A DNA stretch of 42,643 nt, from assembly GCF_030656255.1 (NCBI RefSeq), contig NZ_JAUSOE010000059.1, positions 1-42,643 on the forward strand. The letters are read 5' to 3'. The stretch is from Brevundimonas sp. GTDB taxonomy: Bacteria > Pseudomonadota > Alphaproteobacteria > Caulobacterales > Caulobacteraceae. Under the pieces are notes generated by a model, which made no database searches, was not told where the DNA came from, and saw nothing but the letters and a program-made list of their open reading frames with translations. Positions 17,243-29,200 of this stretch are shown here, one piece after another; within the stretch, counting starts at the first letter, position 1, and the number at the start of each line of letters is the position of its first letter. The translations under genes were made by a program, and so were the position numbers.

Positions 17243-19530
17243 CGCCCGAGGGAGCCCCTGGCGTCACTATCCTGCCGGCGCGGACCGAGACGGTTCCGCC
17301 GGCGCCCCAAACTGCAAACAAAAACGACCCTGTTTCGACTGCAGAACCGGCGCCCGCCATCAAGCGTGCGCCGGTTCTTCGTCAGTTCGAGCTGATCGAG
17401 GCCGTCAAGGCCTATGACCCGACCGCCGACGAAGCGCTGCTGAACCGCGCCTATGTCTATGCGATGAAGATGCACGGCTCGCAGATGCGGGCCTCGGGCG
17501 ATCCCTATTTCGCCCACCCGATCCAGGTCGCGGGCATACTGACCGACTACAAGCTCGACACCGCCACCATCGTCACGGCCCTGCTGCACGACGTGGTCGA
17601 GGACACCTCGGCGACGCGCGACGACATCGCCCAGATGTTCGGCGAAGAGGTCGCAGTCTTGGTCGAAGGCGTGACCAAGCTGAGCCGGCTGGAGCTTCAG
17701 GCTGAACACACCCGCCAGGCCGAGAACCTGCGCAAATTCATTCTGGCCATCAGCCGGGACGTGCGGGTGCTGCTGGTCAAGCTGGCCGACCGGCTGCACA
17801 ACATGCGCACCCTCCAGTACGTCAAGCCGGAGAAGCGCGAGCGGATCAGCCGCGAGACCCTGGAAGTCTATGCCCCGCTGGGACGGTCGATCGGCATCCA
17901 CTCGATCGCGTCCGAGTTGGAAGAACTGGCCTTCACCCATCTGAATCCGACCGCCAAGACCGCCATCGAGCGGCGGCTGGAGGCGTTGAAGCTTGAACAC
18001 GGTCGCGCCATCGAAGGCGTGTCCGGCGAGGTCGAGCGGGTGTTGTCCGAAGCGGGCGTGGGCGCCCATGTGTTCGGGCGGCAAAAGACGCCCTATTCGA
18101 TCTGGCGCAAGCTGCAGCGCAAGTCGGTCGGTTTCTCGTCCCTGTCCGACATCTATGGTTTCCGGGTCATCGTCGAGGCGGAAGACGACTGCTACCGCGC
18201 CCTGGGCGTCATCCACCGCGAATGGCCGATGGTGCCGGAGCGGTTCAAGGATTTCATCTCGACGCCCAAGTCGAACAACTATCGCTCGCTTCACACCACT
18301 GTGGTCGGGCCGCGCGGCCTCCGGATCGAGATGCAGATCCGCACCGAGGCGATGGACCGCGTGGCGGAAGACGGGGTGGCGGCCCACTGGCGCTACAAGA
18401 ACAAGTCCTATGGCTTCGACCATGAAGCCATGGCCAAGGGCGGCGGACGCGATCCGCTGCAGAACCTGCGCCATCTGGTGCAGGTGATCGAACACGGCGA
18501 AGGCGGCGAAGACTGGGTCGAGCACGCCAAGCTCGAAATGTACCTGGATCAGGTGTTCGTCTTCACGCCCAAGGGGCGGCTGGTGACCCTGCCGCGCGGC
18601 GGCATGCCGCTGGACTTCGCCTACGCCGTCCACACTGAGGTCGGGGACACGGCCGTGGGGGTGAAGGTCAACGGCGAACTGAAGCCGATGCGGACGCCGC
18701 TTCAGAACGGCGACGTCATCGAGATCATCCGGGGGGCGAAACGGGAAGTGCCCGCCGACTGGCGCAGCCTGACCGTCACCGGCCGGGCCCGCTCGGCCAT
18801 CCGTCGGCACATTCGGACCTCGGAACGCGAGGAGTTCGTGAAATTGGGCCGGGTGGCGCTGCAGCAGACCCTGGCGCGGATCGACAAGACCCTGGCCGAG
18901 GTGTCGTTGAAACCGATCCTGGAGACCCTGGCGGTCGCCGGCGATGATGATGTGTTCGAAAGCCTGGGCCGCGGCCGTCTGTCGCCGACGGCGGTGGCGG
19001 AAACCCTATTCCCGGCCTTGAAGGGGCGGCTGAAGGCCGGACCCGAGAAACAGCGGATCGAAAGCGACACCGCCCGTCTGTTCGTGCGCGGCGGGGGGCT
19101 GACGCCGGGCGTCAGCGTCCATTTCGGTCAGTGCTGCACCCCGGTGCCGGGCGATCGGATTGTCGGCATTCTGGAGCCCGAGATCGGCCTGACGGTCCAT
19201 ACGATCGACTGCCAGTCCCTGGCGGCCTTCGCCGATGACGACTCGGTCTGGCACGACCTGCAATGGACGCCCCAGGCCGAGACCGACGCCGTGGCGGCGG
19301 TTCGACTGAATGCGACCATTCGCAACGCGCCGGGCGTGCTGGGCCAGGTGACGACCCTGATCGGCGAGGCGGGCGGCAATATCATCAATCTGTCGATGGC
19401 CTACCGCCAGCAGGACTTCTTCGATGTGACCATCGACGTCGAGGTCGAAGACGCCAAACATGCGACCATGCTCATGGCGGCGCTGCGGGCCAATCCGTCC
19501 GTCGATAACGTGGATCGCGGTCGAGGCTGA
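17239..19530 (+). CDS. rsh: Bifunctional (p)ppGpp synthetase/hydrolase Rsh (RelA/SpoT)
   Basis: A 763-residue stringent-response enzyme making and degrading (p)ppGpp. Order: N-terminal HD hydrolase with HPIQVAGIL and LLHDVVED (about 115-122); the synthetase with [33 protein letters not shown] and [14 protein letters not shown] domain ([14 protein letters not shown], from about 440); a conserved [13 protein letters not shown]; and a C-terminal ACT domain with [20 protein letters not shown]. An intact HD motif suggests hydrolysis is active. Starting at the ATG at 17464 would remove [19 protein letters not shown], which belongs to the family, hence the CTG start at 17239. It is coupled to rpoZ by CTGA. 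Confidence 0.95.
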   Translation: MTPEGAPGVTILPARTETVPPAPQTANKNDPVSTAEPAPAIKRAPVLRQFELIEAVKAYDPTADEALLNRAYVYAMKMHGSQMRASGDPYFAHPIQVAGILTDYKLDTATIVTALLHDVVEDTSATRDDIAQMFGEEVAVLVEGVTKLSRLELQAEHTRQAENLRKFILAISRDVRVLLVKLADRLHNMRTLQYVKPEKRERISRETLEVYAPLGRSIGIHSIASELEELAFTHLNPTAKTAIERRLEALKLEHGRAIEGVSGEVERVLSEAGVGAHVFGRQKTPYSIWRKLQRKSVGFSSLSDIYGFRVIVEAEDDCYRALGVIHREWPMVPERFKDFISTPKSNNYRSLHTTVVGPRGLRIEMQIRTEAMDRVAEDGVAAHWRYKNKSYGFDHEAMAKGGGRDPLQNLRHLVQVIEHGEGGEDWVEHAKLEMYLDQVFVFTPKGRLVTLPRGGMPLDFAYAVHTEVGDTAVGVKVNGELKPMRTPLQNGDVIEIIRGAKREVPADWRSLTVTGRARSAIRRHIRTSEREEFVKLGRVALQQTLARIDKTLAEVSLKPILETLAVAGDDDVFESLGRGRLSPTAVAETLFPALKGRLKAGPEKQRIESDTARLFVRGGGLTPGVSVHFGQCCTPVPGDRIVGILEPEIGLTVHTIDCQSLAAFADDDSVWHDLQWTPQAETDAVAAVRLNATIRNAPGVLGQVTTLIGEAGGNIINLSMAYRQQDFFDVTIDVEVEDAKHATMLMAALRANPSVDNVDRGRG

Positions 19531-19568
19531 GCCTTTGACTCGAGGGGCCGAGGCGCTAAGACCGCGCC

Positions 19569-20153
19569 ATGAACACCCAAGACGTCCTCAACGAATTCCG
19601 TGACGCCGGCGCCCTGCGCGAAGGCCATTTCGTCCTGTCGTCCGGCCTGCACAGCCCGGTCTTCCTGCAGAAGAACCTGGTCTTCATGCAGACGGACCGC
19701 TGCGAGCGGCTGTGCAAGGCGCTGGCGGACAAGATCGTCGCGACCGTGGGGCCGGTGGACGTCGCCATTTCGCCGGCTGTGGGCGGGATTATTCCGGGAT
19801 ATGAGACCGCGCGTCACCTGGGCGTGCCGTCGATGTATGTCGAACGGGAAGGCGGGCAGTTCAAGCTGCGGCGCGGCTTCTCGGTCGAGCCGGGGCAGAA
19901 GGTGGTGATGGTCGAGGACATCGTCACCACGGGCCTGTCGTCGCGCGAATGCATCGCCGCCATCCAGGCTGCTGGAGGCGAAGTGGTTGCGGCCGCCTGT
20001 ATCGTCGATCGTTCGGGGGGCAAGGCGGACGTCGGCGTGCCGCTGATCGCCCTGGCGTCTCTGGAAGTGCCGGCCTATCCGGCCGACGCCCTGCCGCCGG
20101 AACTGGCGGCCTTGCCGATCGAAGATCCGGGCAGCCGCAGACTTTCGAAATGA
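19569..20153 (+). CDS. pyrE: Orotate phosphoribosyltransferase
   Basis: A 194-residue enzyme joining orotate to PRPP to give OMP in pyrimidine synthesis. The PRPP-binding motif is [14 protein letters not shown]. The N-terminal [17 protein letters not shown] and [13 protein letters not shown] are also typical. It lies about 40 bp after rsh and 24 bp before pdxJ, probably in one transcript. Confidence 0.96.
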   Translation: MNTQDVLNEFRDAGALREGHFVLSSGLHSPVFLQKNLVFMQTDRCERLCKALADKIVATVGPVDVAISPAVGGIIPGYETARHLGVPSMYVEREGGQFKLRRGFSVEPGQKVVMVEDIVTTGLSSRECIAAIQAAGGEVVAAACIVDRSGGKADVGVPLIALASLEVPAYPADALPPELAALPIEDPGSRRLSK

Positions 20154-20177
20154 TGTTCGGTTTGGCGAGGAGCTGAG

Positions 20178-20918
20178 ATGCGCGAACGGGTCAGGCTGGG
20201 CGTCAACATCGACCATGTCGCCACTGTGCGCAACGCGCGGGGCGGGACGCATCCCGATCCGGCCCGTGCCGCCGAGGCGGCCCTGGCCGCCGGCGCCGAC
20301 GGAATCACCGCCCATCTGCGCGAAGATCGTCGCCACATCACCGACGCCGACATCGACGTGCTCAGCGCCCTGTGCGCCCGGGCCGGCAAGCCGCTGAACT
20401 TCGAGATGGCGGTGACGGAGGAGATGCTGGCGATCGCCCTGCGCCATCGACCCCACGCCGCCTGTCTGGTGCCCGAACGGCGTGAGGAGGTCACGACCGA
20501 GGGCGGTCTGGCCGTGGCGGGGCACGAGGCGCGGATCGCGCCGGTGGCCCAGGCCCTGGCCGAGGCGGGCATCCGGGTGTCCCTGTTCATCGAACCGTCC
20601 GAAGACCAGGTCGAGGCCGCCGCCGCCGTCGGCGCTCAGGTGGTCGAGTTCCACACGGGTCGCTATTGCCTGCTGACCGATCCCGGCGAGCGGGAGGTCG
20701 AGTTCGAACGGATCGCCGCCGCCGCCGCCCAGGCCGATATCCTGGGGCTTGAGGTTCATGCCGGCCATGGGCTGGATTACGACACGGCGCCGCGCATGCT
20801 GGCGATCCCCGAAGTGCGTGAGCTGAACATCGGCCATTTCCTGATCGGCGAGTCCATCTTCGTCGGCCTGGATTCCGCGATCCGACGTATGCGGGCGGCG
20901 ATGGACGCTGCCCTGTGA
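20178..20918 (+). CDS. pdxJ: Pyridoxine 5'-phosphate synthase
   Basis: A 246-residue TIM barrel that condenses 1-deoxyxylulose 5-phosphate with 3-amino-2-oxopropyl phosphate in vitamin B6 synthesis. Visible family blocks: [63 protein letters not shown] and [13 protein letters not shown]. Length is typical. GAGGAGCTGAG precedes the ATG. The TGA overlaps the acpS start as GTGA, the usual gene pairing. Confidence 0.97.
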   Translation: MRERVRLGVNIDHVATVRNARGGTHPDPARAAEAALAAGADGITAHLREDRRHITDADIDVLSALCARAGKPLNFEMAVTEEMLAIALRHRPHAACLVPERREEVTTEGGLAVAGHEARIAPVAQALAEAGIRVSLFIEPSEDQVEAAAAVGAQVVEFHTGRYCLLTDPGEREVEFERIAAAAAQADILGLEVHAGHGLDYDTAPRMLAIPEVRELNIGHFLIGESIFVGLDSAIRRMRAAMDAAL

Positions 20919-21316
20919 TCATCGGCGTCGGCGCGGACCTGTCGGATATTCGCCGCATCCAGGCCTCGCTGGATCGGTTCGGCGAGCGGTTCAAGCAGCG
21001 CTGTTTCACCGAAATCGAGCGGACGCGGTCGGATCGCAAGCCTGACGCCGCCTGGAGCTACGCCAAGCGGTTCGCCGCCAAGGAGGCCTGCGCCAAGGCC
21101 CTGGGCACCGGGATGCGGGCCGATGTCTATTGGCGCGACATGGGGGTGGTGAACCTGCGCTCGGGCCAGCCGACCCTGGCCCTGACGGGACATGCCGCCG
21201 ACCATCTGGCGCGGCTGACCCCGGCTGGTCATGAGGCGAAAATCCACCTGACCCTCAGCGATGAACACCCCTATGCACTCGCCTTCGTGGTGATCGAAGC
21301 CTTGCCGGTGTCGTAA
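20915..21316 (+). CDS. acpS: Holo-[acyl-carrier-protein] synthase
   Basis: A 133-residue 4'-phosphopantetheinyl transferase that activates acyl carrier protein with Co[15 protein letters not shown] holds the magnesium-binding aspartate and [17 protein letters not shown] the conserved KEA glutamate and lysines. GTG start at 20915 overlaps the pdxJ stop. The pdxJ-acpS-lepB-rnc-era order is a common alphaproteobacterial cluster. Confidence 0.96.
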   Translation: MIIGVGADLSDIRRIQASLDRFGERFKQRCFTEIERTRSDRKPDAAWSYAKRFAAKEACAKALGTGMRADVYWRDMGVVNLRSGQPTLALTGHAADHLARLTPAGHEAKIHLTLSDEHPYALAFVVIEALPVS

Positions 21317-21374
21317 TCGCGATATACCCGTCACGAGACGACCGCGCAGACGCGGCAAGGGGATGCCTGATCGC

Positions 21375-22340
21375 ATGAGCGAAGACCAGAAGCCGCACGA
21401 CGCCGATGCGGCCAAGACCAACGCGACCGACGCCACGCCGGAGGAAGTCTTCGCCGCGTCCGAGGCCGACGCGCCTGTGGAGGCGGTGAAGGATCCCGCC
21501 GCCGAAAAGCGCCCGGTCTGGAGCGACAAGGGGGATGCGCCGTTCGAGGACGAGCCGACGACTCCGGTCTATGCGCGCAAGCCGGCCAAGAAGGCCAAGG
21601 CCGAACAGAGCGCCGGCGACGAGACGATGGAGATCGTCAAGACGATCTTCTTCGCTCTGCTCATCGCCATGGTGCTGCGGATTTTCCTGTTCCAGCCCTT
21701 CACCATACCGTCGGCTTCGATGGAGCCGAACCTGTACGAAGGCGACTATATCGTCGTGTCGAAATGGTCCTACGGCTATTCGAAACACTCGATCCCGTTC
21801 AGCCCGCCGCTGTTTGACGGACGCATCATGGGGTCCGCGCCCAAGCGCGGCGATATCGTGGTGTTCAAGCTGCCGCGCGACGACAAGACCGACTTCATCA
21901 AGCGGGTGATCGGCCTTCCGGGCGACCGCATCCAGATGATCGCCAACAAGCTGTATATCAACGACAAGCCGGTTCAGGATGTCGTCGTCAGCCAAGGTGA
22001 AATCGACGACATCTTCGGCGCGCACCCGGTCGCCGAGGTCCGCGAGACCTTGCCGGAAGGCAAGAGCTTCATGACCCAGGACTTCGGCCCCGGCAACGAC
22101 CTGGACGACACCCCGGTCTATGAGGTGCCGGTCGGCCATTACTTCATGATGGGCGACAATCGCGACAACTCGATCGACAGCCGGGTCGAACAGTCCAGCG
22201 GCGTGGGCATGGTCCCGGCCGAGAACCTGGTCGGCAAGGCGGAGATCATCCTTTTCTCGTGGAAGCCCGGATCGTCGCTGTGGAACCCTGTGAGCTGGTT
22301 CAACGTGCGGCTCGACCGGTTCTTCAACGTCCTGCACTGA
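21375..22340 (+). CDS. lepB: Signal peptidase I
   Basis: About 321 residues. An acidic, alanine- and lysine-rich cytosolic extension of roughly 85 residues precedes one membrane helix (TIFFALLIAMVLRIFLF). The periplasmic catalytic domain has the nucleophile in PSASMEPNL (about S115) and the general-base lysine in DFIKRVIGLPGDRI (about K176). GDNRDNSIDSR is box E. It removes signal peptides from exported proteins. I prefer the ATG at 21375; the ATG at 21363 touches the only G-rich site with no spacer. The stop overlaps rnc (TGATG). Confidence 0.94.
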   Translation: MSEDQKPHDADAAKTNATDATPEEVFAASEADAPVEAVKDPAAEKRPVWSDKGDAPFEDEPTTPVYARKPAKKAKAEQSAGDETMEIVKTIFFALLIAMVLRIFLFQPFTIPSASMEPNLYEGDYIVVSKWSYGYSKHSIPFSPPLFDGRIMGSAPKRGDIVVFKLPRDDKTDFIKRVIGLPGDRIQMIANKLYINDKPVQDVVVSQGEIDDIFGAHPVAEVRETLPEGKSFMTQDFGPGNDLDDTPVYEVPVGHYFMMGDNRDNSIDSRVEQSSGVGMVPAENLVGKAEIILFSWKPGSSLWNPVSWFNVRLDRFFNVLH

Positions 22341-23050
22341 TGGCCAATTTACGGGCCGAGGCTGTCACGGCGCTGCAGACGCGCATTGGCCATCCCTTCA
22401 AGGATACGGCGCTTTTAGAGCGCGCCCTGACCCACGCCAGCGTGGGCGAGGGCGCGCCGGTCGGCGTGCACGGGCCGCGTGACAACGAGCGGCTGGAGTT
22501 CCTGGGCGACCGGGTGCTGGGTCTGCTGGTGGCCGAGAAGCTGTCGCGGGACTATCCCACCGCAAACGAGGGCGAACTGTCGTCCAGCCTGCACGCCCTG
22601 GTCGACAAGACCGCCTGCGCGCGGGTGGGCGAGGCCCTGGGCGTCGGCGCTGCGCTGCGTCTGTCTCCAGGCGAAACCAAGACCGGCGGGCGCCGCAAGG
22701 TCGGGGTCATCGCCGACGCGGTCGAGGCCATCCTGGCGGCCGTCTATCTGGACGGCGGGCTGGAGGCGGCGCGGACCTTCTTTGACAAGGCCTGGGCGGA
22801 GGAGTTTTCGGCCTCGCCGTCGCGGACCGTGACCAACCCCAAGTCGGCGCTGCAGGAGTGGGCCCAGGCCAAGGGCCGTCCACTGCCGACCTATCGTGTC
22901 GCGGATCGGACGGGTTCGGATCATGCCCCGACTTTCACGGTCGAGGTGTCGGTCGATGGCGTGGAGCCCTTGACCGCACAGGGGCGTTCGCGTCAGGAGG
23001 CGGAGAAGGCGGCCGCAACGGCCCTTTTGAAACGTGAAGGCGTGATTTGA
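22340..23050 (+). CDS. rnc: Ribonuclease III
   Basis: A 236-residue double-strand-specific endoribonuclease processing rRNA precursors and structured mRNAs. The signature is NERLEFLGDRVLGL, with the second acidic cluster in VIADAVEAILAAVYLDGG. The C-terminal double-stranded RNA-binding domain runs from NPKSALQEWAQAKG to the end (RQEAEKAAATALL). The ATG at 22340 overlaps the lepB stop; an upstream open frame to 22259 is not family sequence. It overlaps era as TTGA. Confidence 0.97.
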   Translation: MANLRAEAVTALQTRIGHPFKDTALLERALTHASVGEGAPVGVHGPRDNERLEFLGDRVLGLLVAEKLSRDYPTANEGELSSSLHALVDKTACARVGEALGVGAALRLSPGETKTGGRRKVGVIADAVEAILAAVYLDGGLEAARTFFDKAWAEEFSASPSRTVTNPKSALQEWAQAKGRPLPTYRVADRTGSDHAPTFTVEVSVDGVEPLTAQGRSRQEAEKAAATALLKREGVI

Positions 23051-23994
23051 CCGATATCGAAAACCAGCGGGCGGGCTTCGCCGCCATCATTGGCGCGCCG
23101 AACGCCGGCAAGTCCACGCTGGTGAACCGGCTGACCGGGTCCAAGGTCTCCATCGTCACCCAGAAGGTGCAGACGACGCGCTTCCCCGTGCGCGGCATCG
23201 CCATGGAAGGCGACGCCCAGATCGTGCTGGTGGACACCCCCGGCATCTTCACCCCTCGCCGTCGCCTGGACCGGGCCATGGTCGCCTCGGCCTGGGGCGG
23301 GGCACAGGACGCGGACATCGTCGTCCATCTGATCGACGCCCAGTCGCACATCAACTCGGAAGGCCGTGAAGGCACGGCGGCGGATCGCCGCTCGGCCGAG
23401 GATACCGAGACCATCATCGCCAATCTGCAGTCGACCGGAACCAAGGTGGTTCTGGCGCTGAACAAGATCGACGGCATGCGCCGCGACACCCTGCTGGCCC
23501 TGTCGCAGAAACTGTTCGAGAGCGGCGTCTATGAGGAGGTCTATATGATCTCCGCCGCCAATGGCGACGGGGTCGAGGACCTGAAACAGCGGTTGGCGCG
23601 GTCGATGCCCCAGGGGCACTGGCTCTATCCCGAGGATCAGGCAGCGGACGTGCCCGTGCGGGTGCTGGCGGCCGAGATCACGCGCGAGAAGGTCTATCTG
23701 CGCGTCCACGAGGAACTGCCCTATTCGGCGGCGGTGGAGACCACCAGTTTCGAGGACCGCGCCGACGGCTCGGCCCGGATCGAACAGACCATCTATGTCG
23801 AGCGCGAGAGCCAGCGGCCCATCGTCCTGGGCAAGGGCGGCCAGACCCTGAAATGGATCGGCCAGAAGTCGCGCGAGGAGCTGAACGAGATCCTCGGCCG
23901 ACAGGTCCACCTGTTCCTGACCGTCAAGGTCGATCCCAAATGGCAGGATTCGCGGGCCCTCTATGCCCAGTTCGGTCTCGATTTCGACGTCTGA
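23047..23994 (+). CDS. era: GTPase Era
   Basis: A 315-residue ribosome-assembly GTPase that binds 16S rRNA near its 3' end. G motifs: GAPNAGKST (about 16-24), DTPG (about 63-66), NKID (about 139-142) and SAANGDG. The C-terminal KH domain shows QRPIVLGKGGQTLKWIG. Translation starts with TTG at 23047, inside the rnc stop (TTGA). A middle insertion with SHINSEGREGTAADRRSAED lengthens the GTPase domain relative to E. coli Era. Confidence 0.97.
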   Translation: MTDIENQRAGFAAIIGAPNAGKSTLVNRLTGSKVSIVTQKVQTTRFPVRGIAMEGDAQIVLVDTPGIFTPRRRLDRAMVASAWGGAQDADIVVHLIDAQSHINSEGREGTAADRRSAEDTETIIANLQSTGTKVVLALNKIDGMRRDTLLALSQKLFESGVYEEVYMISAANGDGVEDLKQRLARSMPQGHWLYPEDQAADVPVRVLAAEITREKVYLRVHEELPYSAAVETTSFEDRADGSARIEQTIYVERESQRPIVLGKGGQTLKWIGQKSREELNEILGRQVHLFLTVKVDPKWQDSRALYAQFGLDFDV

Positions 23995-24000
23995 GTTCCC

Positions 24001-25245
24001 GTGTTTGAAGTGCCGCGTACCCCTGGGGGCCATCCCCGGCTCGTTCTGGGCGTCCTTGGGGCGCTGATCCTCGGCGGGGCGGTCTGGGCCGGCTTTTCCA
24101 CGGCCGTGAAACCGACCAGCGACGCGGTTCTGGCCTCCATACGTCCCGACACGCCGCCGCGTCCGCCCCTGGTGGTGGTCGAGGACTTGCCGCAACTGGC
24201 CGCGCGGCTCGACCGAGAGGCGGCCGCCGGCCGGTTCATGGGGGCGGTGCTGGTGGCCAAGGGCGATCAGGTGCTGTTCCGCCAGGTCTATGGCGAGGCG
24301 AACTATGAGCAGGACCGCCCGCTGAAGCTGGACTCGCGCTTCCGGCTGGCCTCGATTTCGAAACAGTTCACCGCCACGGCGATCCTGCGACTGCAGGATG
24401 AAGGGAAGCTGAGCGTCTCGGATCCGGTCTGCAAATGGATTCAGCCCTGTCCGAAGGCCTGGGAGCCGGTGCGGATCAGCCACCTGTTGTCGCACACTTC
24501 GGGCATTCCGGACCTGATGGCGCGGCCGGGTTGGGGCATGCGGCGCACGACGCCGGCGACCCTGAACGAGCTGACCGAGGATTCGAAACAGTTCGGCCTG
24601 CAATTCTCGCCGGGGACCAAGGTTCGTTACGATAACGCGGGCTTCAATCTGGCGGCCGCCATTGTCGAGACCGCCAGCGGCCGGCCCTATGAGGCCTATA
24701 TGCACGAGACCTTCTTCGGCCCTCTGGGGATGAAGGATAGCGGACTGGACCTGGACGGCGGCGACCATGGGGTGATCATGGGCTACGCCAACTTCCCGGC
24801 CGGACTGGCGGCCCAGCCGAACGCCAACACCTCCATCGTCGCAGGCGCAGGCGCGGTCTATTCGACGCTGGACGATCTGCTGGTGTGGCAGAGGGCGCTG
24901 CACCGGGGGGCGCTGCTGAAGCCGTTCAGCTATCAGCAGATGCTGGCCGACCACGCCCCGGCCGACACGCCCAAGGAGCGCGGCCATCCGCGCCGCGACT
25001 GGGGATACGGAGTATTCTCCAATCGGCTGGGCGATCAGGTCCGGCCCAGCTTCCAGGATCGCCAAATCTATCATACCGGCAGCTGGGGCGGGTTCCGCAA
25101 CCTGATGCTGTATCAGCCCGAGGCCGATGTGACGGTGATCGTGCTGTCGAACAACTATCACCTCCGCGACCAGGTCTTCCTGATCAGCCAGCAGGCCATG
25201 GCCGAGGCCCTGGGCCGGGACTTCCCCACGACCCTGGCCCGCTGA
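24001..25245 (+). CDS. Serine hydrolase of the class C beta-lactamase / DD-peptidase fold
   Basis: A 414-residue protein with an N-terminal hydrophobic segment (LVLGVLGALILGGAVWAGF), so membrane-anchored or exported. Penicillin-binding motifs are S118-I-S-K121 (SxxK), Y210-D-N (YxN) and H358-T-G (KTG equivalent). HLLSHTSGIPDL is typical of the Beta-lactamase family (COG1680). Members include esterases, peptidases and true beta-lactamases, so activity cannot be assigned. GTG start at 24001, six bases after era; probably cotranscribed with it. Confidence 0.9.
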   Translation: MFEVPRTPGGHPRLVLGVLGALILGGAVWAGFSTAVKPTSDAVLASIRPDTPPRPPLVVVEDLPQLAARLDREAAAGRFMGAVLVAKGDQVLFRQVYGEANYEQDRPLKLDSRFRLASISKQFTATAILRLQDEGKLSVSDPVCKWIQPCPKAWEPVRISHLLSHTSGIPDLMARPGWGMRRTTPATLNELTEDSKQFGLQFSPGTKVRYDNAGFNLAAAIVETASGRPYEAYMHETFFGPLGMKDSGLDLDGGDHGVIMGYANFPAGLAAQPNANTSIVAGAGAVYSTLDDLLVWQRALHRGALLKPFSYQQMLADHAPADTPKERGHPRRDWGYGVFSNRLGDQVRPSFQDRQIYHTGSWGGFRNLMLYQPEADVTVIVLSNNYHLRDQVFLISQQAMAEALGRDFPTTLAR

Positions 25246-25252
25246 TCGCCCG

Positions 25253-28185
<2,933 letters not shown>

Positions 28186-28225
28186 GCGAGGGCCCTGGTT
28201 CAAGTCCCATAGCGCGCCGGTTCGG

Positions 28226-28281
28226 TGCGAGGCTCGCGTTCATTTTTGCGCCTCGCAAGCGTGAGGCGACGGCGTTCGCCT
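28226..28281 (+). terminator. Two hairpins after recO, possible terminator region
   Basis: TGCGAGGC (28226-28233) pairs with GCCTCGCA (28250-28257) around a 16-base loop containing TTTTT. AGGCGA (28264-28269) pairs with TCGCCT (28276-28281). No U-run follows either stem, so intrinsic termination is uncertain. They begin 40 bases after the recO stop and end before the palindrome preceding the R-body genes. Confidence 0.35.
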
Positions 28282-28309
28282 GAACCCTTCTTCAAGTCTG
28301 TCTCGAAAA

Positions 28310-28355
28310 ACAACCATGGGAATTCACGCCAGGCGACATGGCGCGTCATGGTTGT
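28310..28355. promoter_or_regulatory. Long interrupted palindrome upstream of the R-body operon
   Basis: Perfect 9-base arms ACAACCATG (28310-28318) and CATGGTTGT (28347-28355) enclose a second short stem, ACGCCA (28326-28331) against TGGCG (28339-28343). It lies about 70 bases before the first R-body start codon. It could be an operator or a hairpin in the mRNA leader. I see no convincing sigma-70 -35/-10 pair in 28186-28424. Confidence 0.45.
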
Positions 28356-28424
28356 GGGGGTCGACTTTCAACGGGGCCACGCGACCCTCCATCCGAGGCC
28401 TCAATCGAATGGAAGGAGACAACC

Positions 28425-28763
28425 ATGGCTATTCCGACACCGGTGAACGGTCAGATCACCGACGCCGTCACCCAGGCGAATGTGAAGGTCCTTGGCGACG
28501 CCCCGGCGATGGCCATGGGCGCGATCTATCAGTCGCTCGCCCACTCCACCGGCATTCTCTACGAGAACGCGACCTCCTCGCAGCAACAGCTGGCGATCGC
28601 CGCCCAGGCCGCGACCAATCAGGGCGTGATCCAGATCTACAGCGTCGACACCATGGCCGGCGCGGTCGCCACATCGAAGATCGCCCAGTCGGATACGCCC
28701 GACAACATGATGGCCCTTCTGACGGCCCTGCGCGCCGTCGGTCCCACGGCCGCGGTTTCCTGA
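28425..28763 (+). CDS. RebB-family R-body protein (long form 1)
   Basis: A 112-residue protein of the RebB ('killing trait') family. The signature N-terminus is PTPVNGQITDAVTQANVKVL, followed by APAMAMGAIYQSLAHSTGI and the helical ENATSSQQQLAIAAQAATNQ. R-body ribbons of Caedibacter are built from such small alanine- and glutamine-rich proteins. The ATG at 28425 has GGAAGGAG upstream; the open frame back to 28338 is spurious. No signal peptide or membrane helix is evident. It differs from the next gene's product at about nine of the first 104 positions, so the pair is a tandem duplication. Confidence 0.92.
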   Translation: MAIPTPVNGQITDAVTQANVKVLGDAPAMAMGAIYQSLAHSTGILYENATSSQQQLAIAAQAATNQGVIQIYSVDTMAGAVATSKIAQSDTPDNMMALLTALRAVGPTAAVS

Positions 28764-28803
28764 TTTTCCGTCCCGCAAAACCCAAAACAGAAGGACTTGA
28801 GAC

Positions 28804-29127
28804 ATGGCGCTTCCGACACCCGTCAACGGCATGATCACCGACGCCGTCACCCAGGCCAACGTCAAGGTGCTGGGCGACGCCCCGGCCATGGCCATGGGCG
28901 CGATCTATCAGTCGCTCGCCCACTCCACCGGAATTCTCTACGAAAACGCCGCCTCTTCGCAGCAGCAACTGGCCATCGCCGGCCAGGCCGCGACCAATCA
29001 GGGCGTCATCCAGATCTACAGCGTCGATACCATGGCCGGCGCTGTCGCGGCCAGCAAGATCAGCCAGTCGGACACGCCTGACAATCTGTTGTCCCTGCTG
29101 ACGGCCCTGCGCGCCACGGCGGCCTGA
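28804..29127 (+). CDS. RebB-family R-body protein (long form 2)
   Basis: A 107-residue paralogue of the preceding gene, near-identical through TDAVTQANVKVLGDAPAMAM and IYQSLAHSTGILYENAASS. Differences are mostly conservative and gather near the C-terminus (NLLSLLTALRATAA). It probably forms the ribbon together with its twin, as RebA and RebB are both structural in Caedibacter. It follows after 40 bp with a purine-rich AGAAGGACTTGAG site. Confidence 0.92.
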   Translation: MALPTPVNGMITDAVTQANVKVLGDAPAMAMGAIYQSLAHSTGILYENAASSQQQLAIAGQAATNQGVIQIYSVDTMAGAVAASKISQSDTPDNLLSLLTALRATAA

Positions 29128-29154
29128 CGCCGCCCTTGGATATCCGTGAAGGCT

Positions 29155-29179
29155 GCGGCGGGAGGCTGGCGCCCGCCGC
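29155..29179 (+). promoter_or_regulatory. GC-rich intra-operon hairpin
   Basis: GCGGCGGG (29155-29162) pairs perfectly with CCCGCCGC (29172-29179) around a nine-base loop. It lies between the twin long-form Reb genes and the third gene. Without a U-run it is more likely an mRNA-stabilising, processing or attenuation element than a terminator. It could leave the first two genes more highly expressed. Confidence 0.5.
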
Positions 29180-29200
29180 GCCAACCCCTGGAGGACGACC

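Noticed and set aside
22993-25161. 722-codon open frame antisense to era and the serine hydrolase
   Set aside because: No domain pattern, and both sense genes are intact with complete motifs.
28186-28424. ECF-type promoter such as GGAAC-N17-CGTT before the R-body genes
   Set aside because: A GGAATT and a CGTC occur (around 28319-28347), but spacing and sequence are poor and they fall within the palindrome, so I do not call a promoter.
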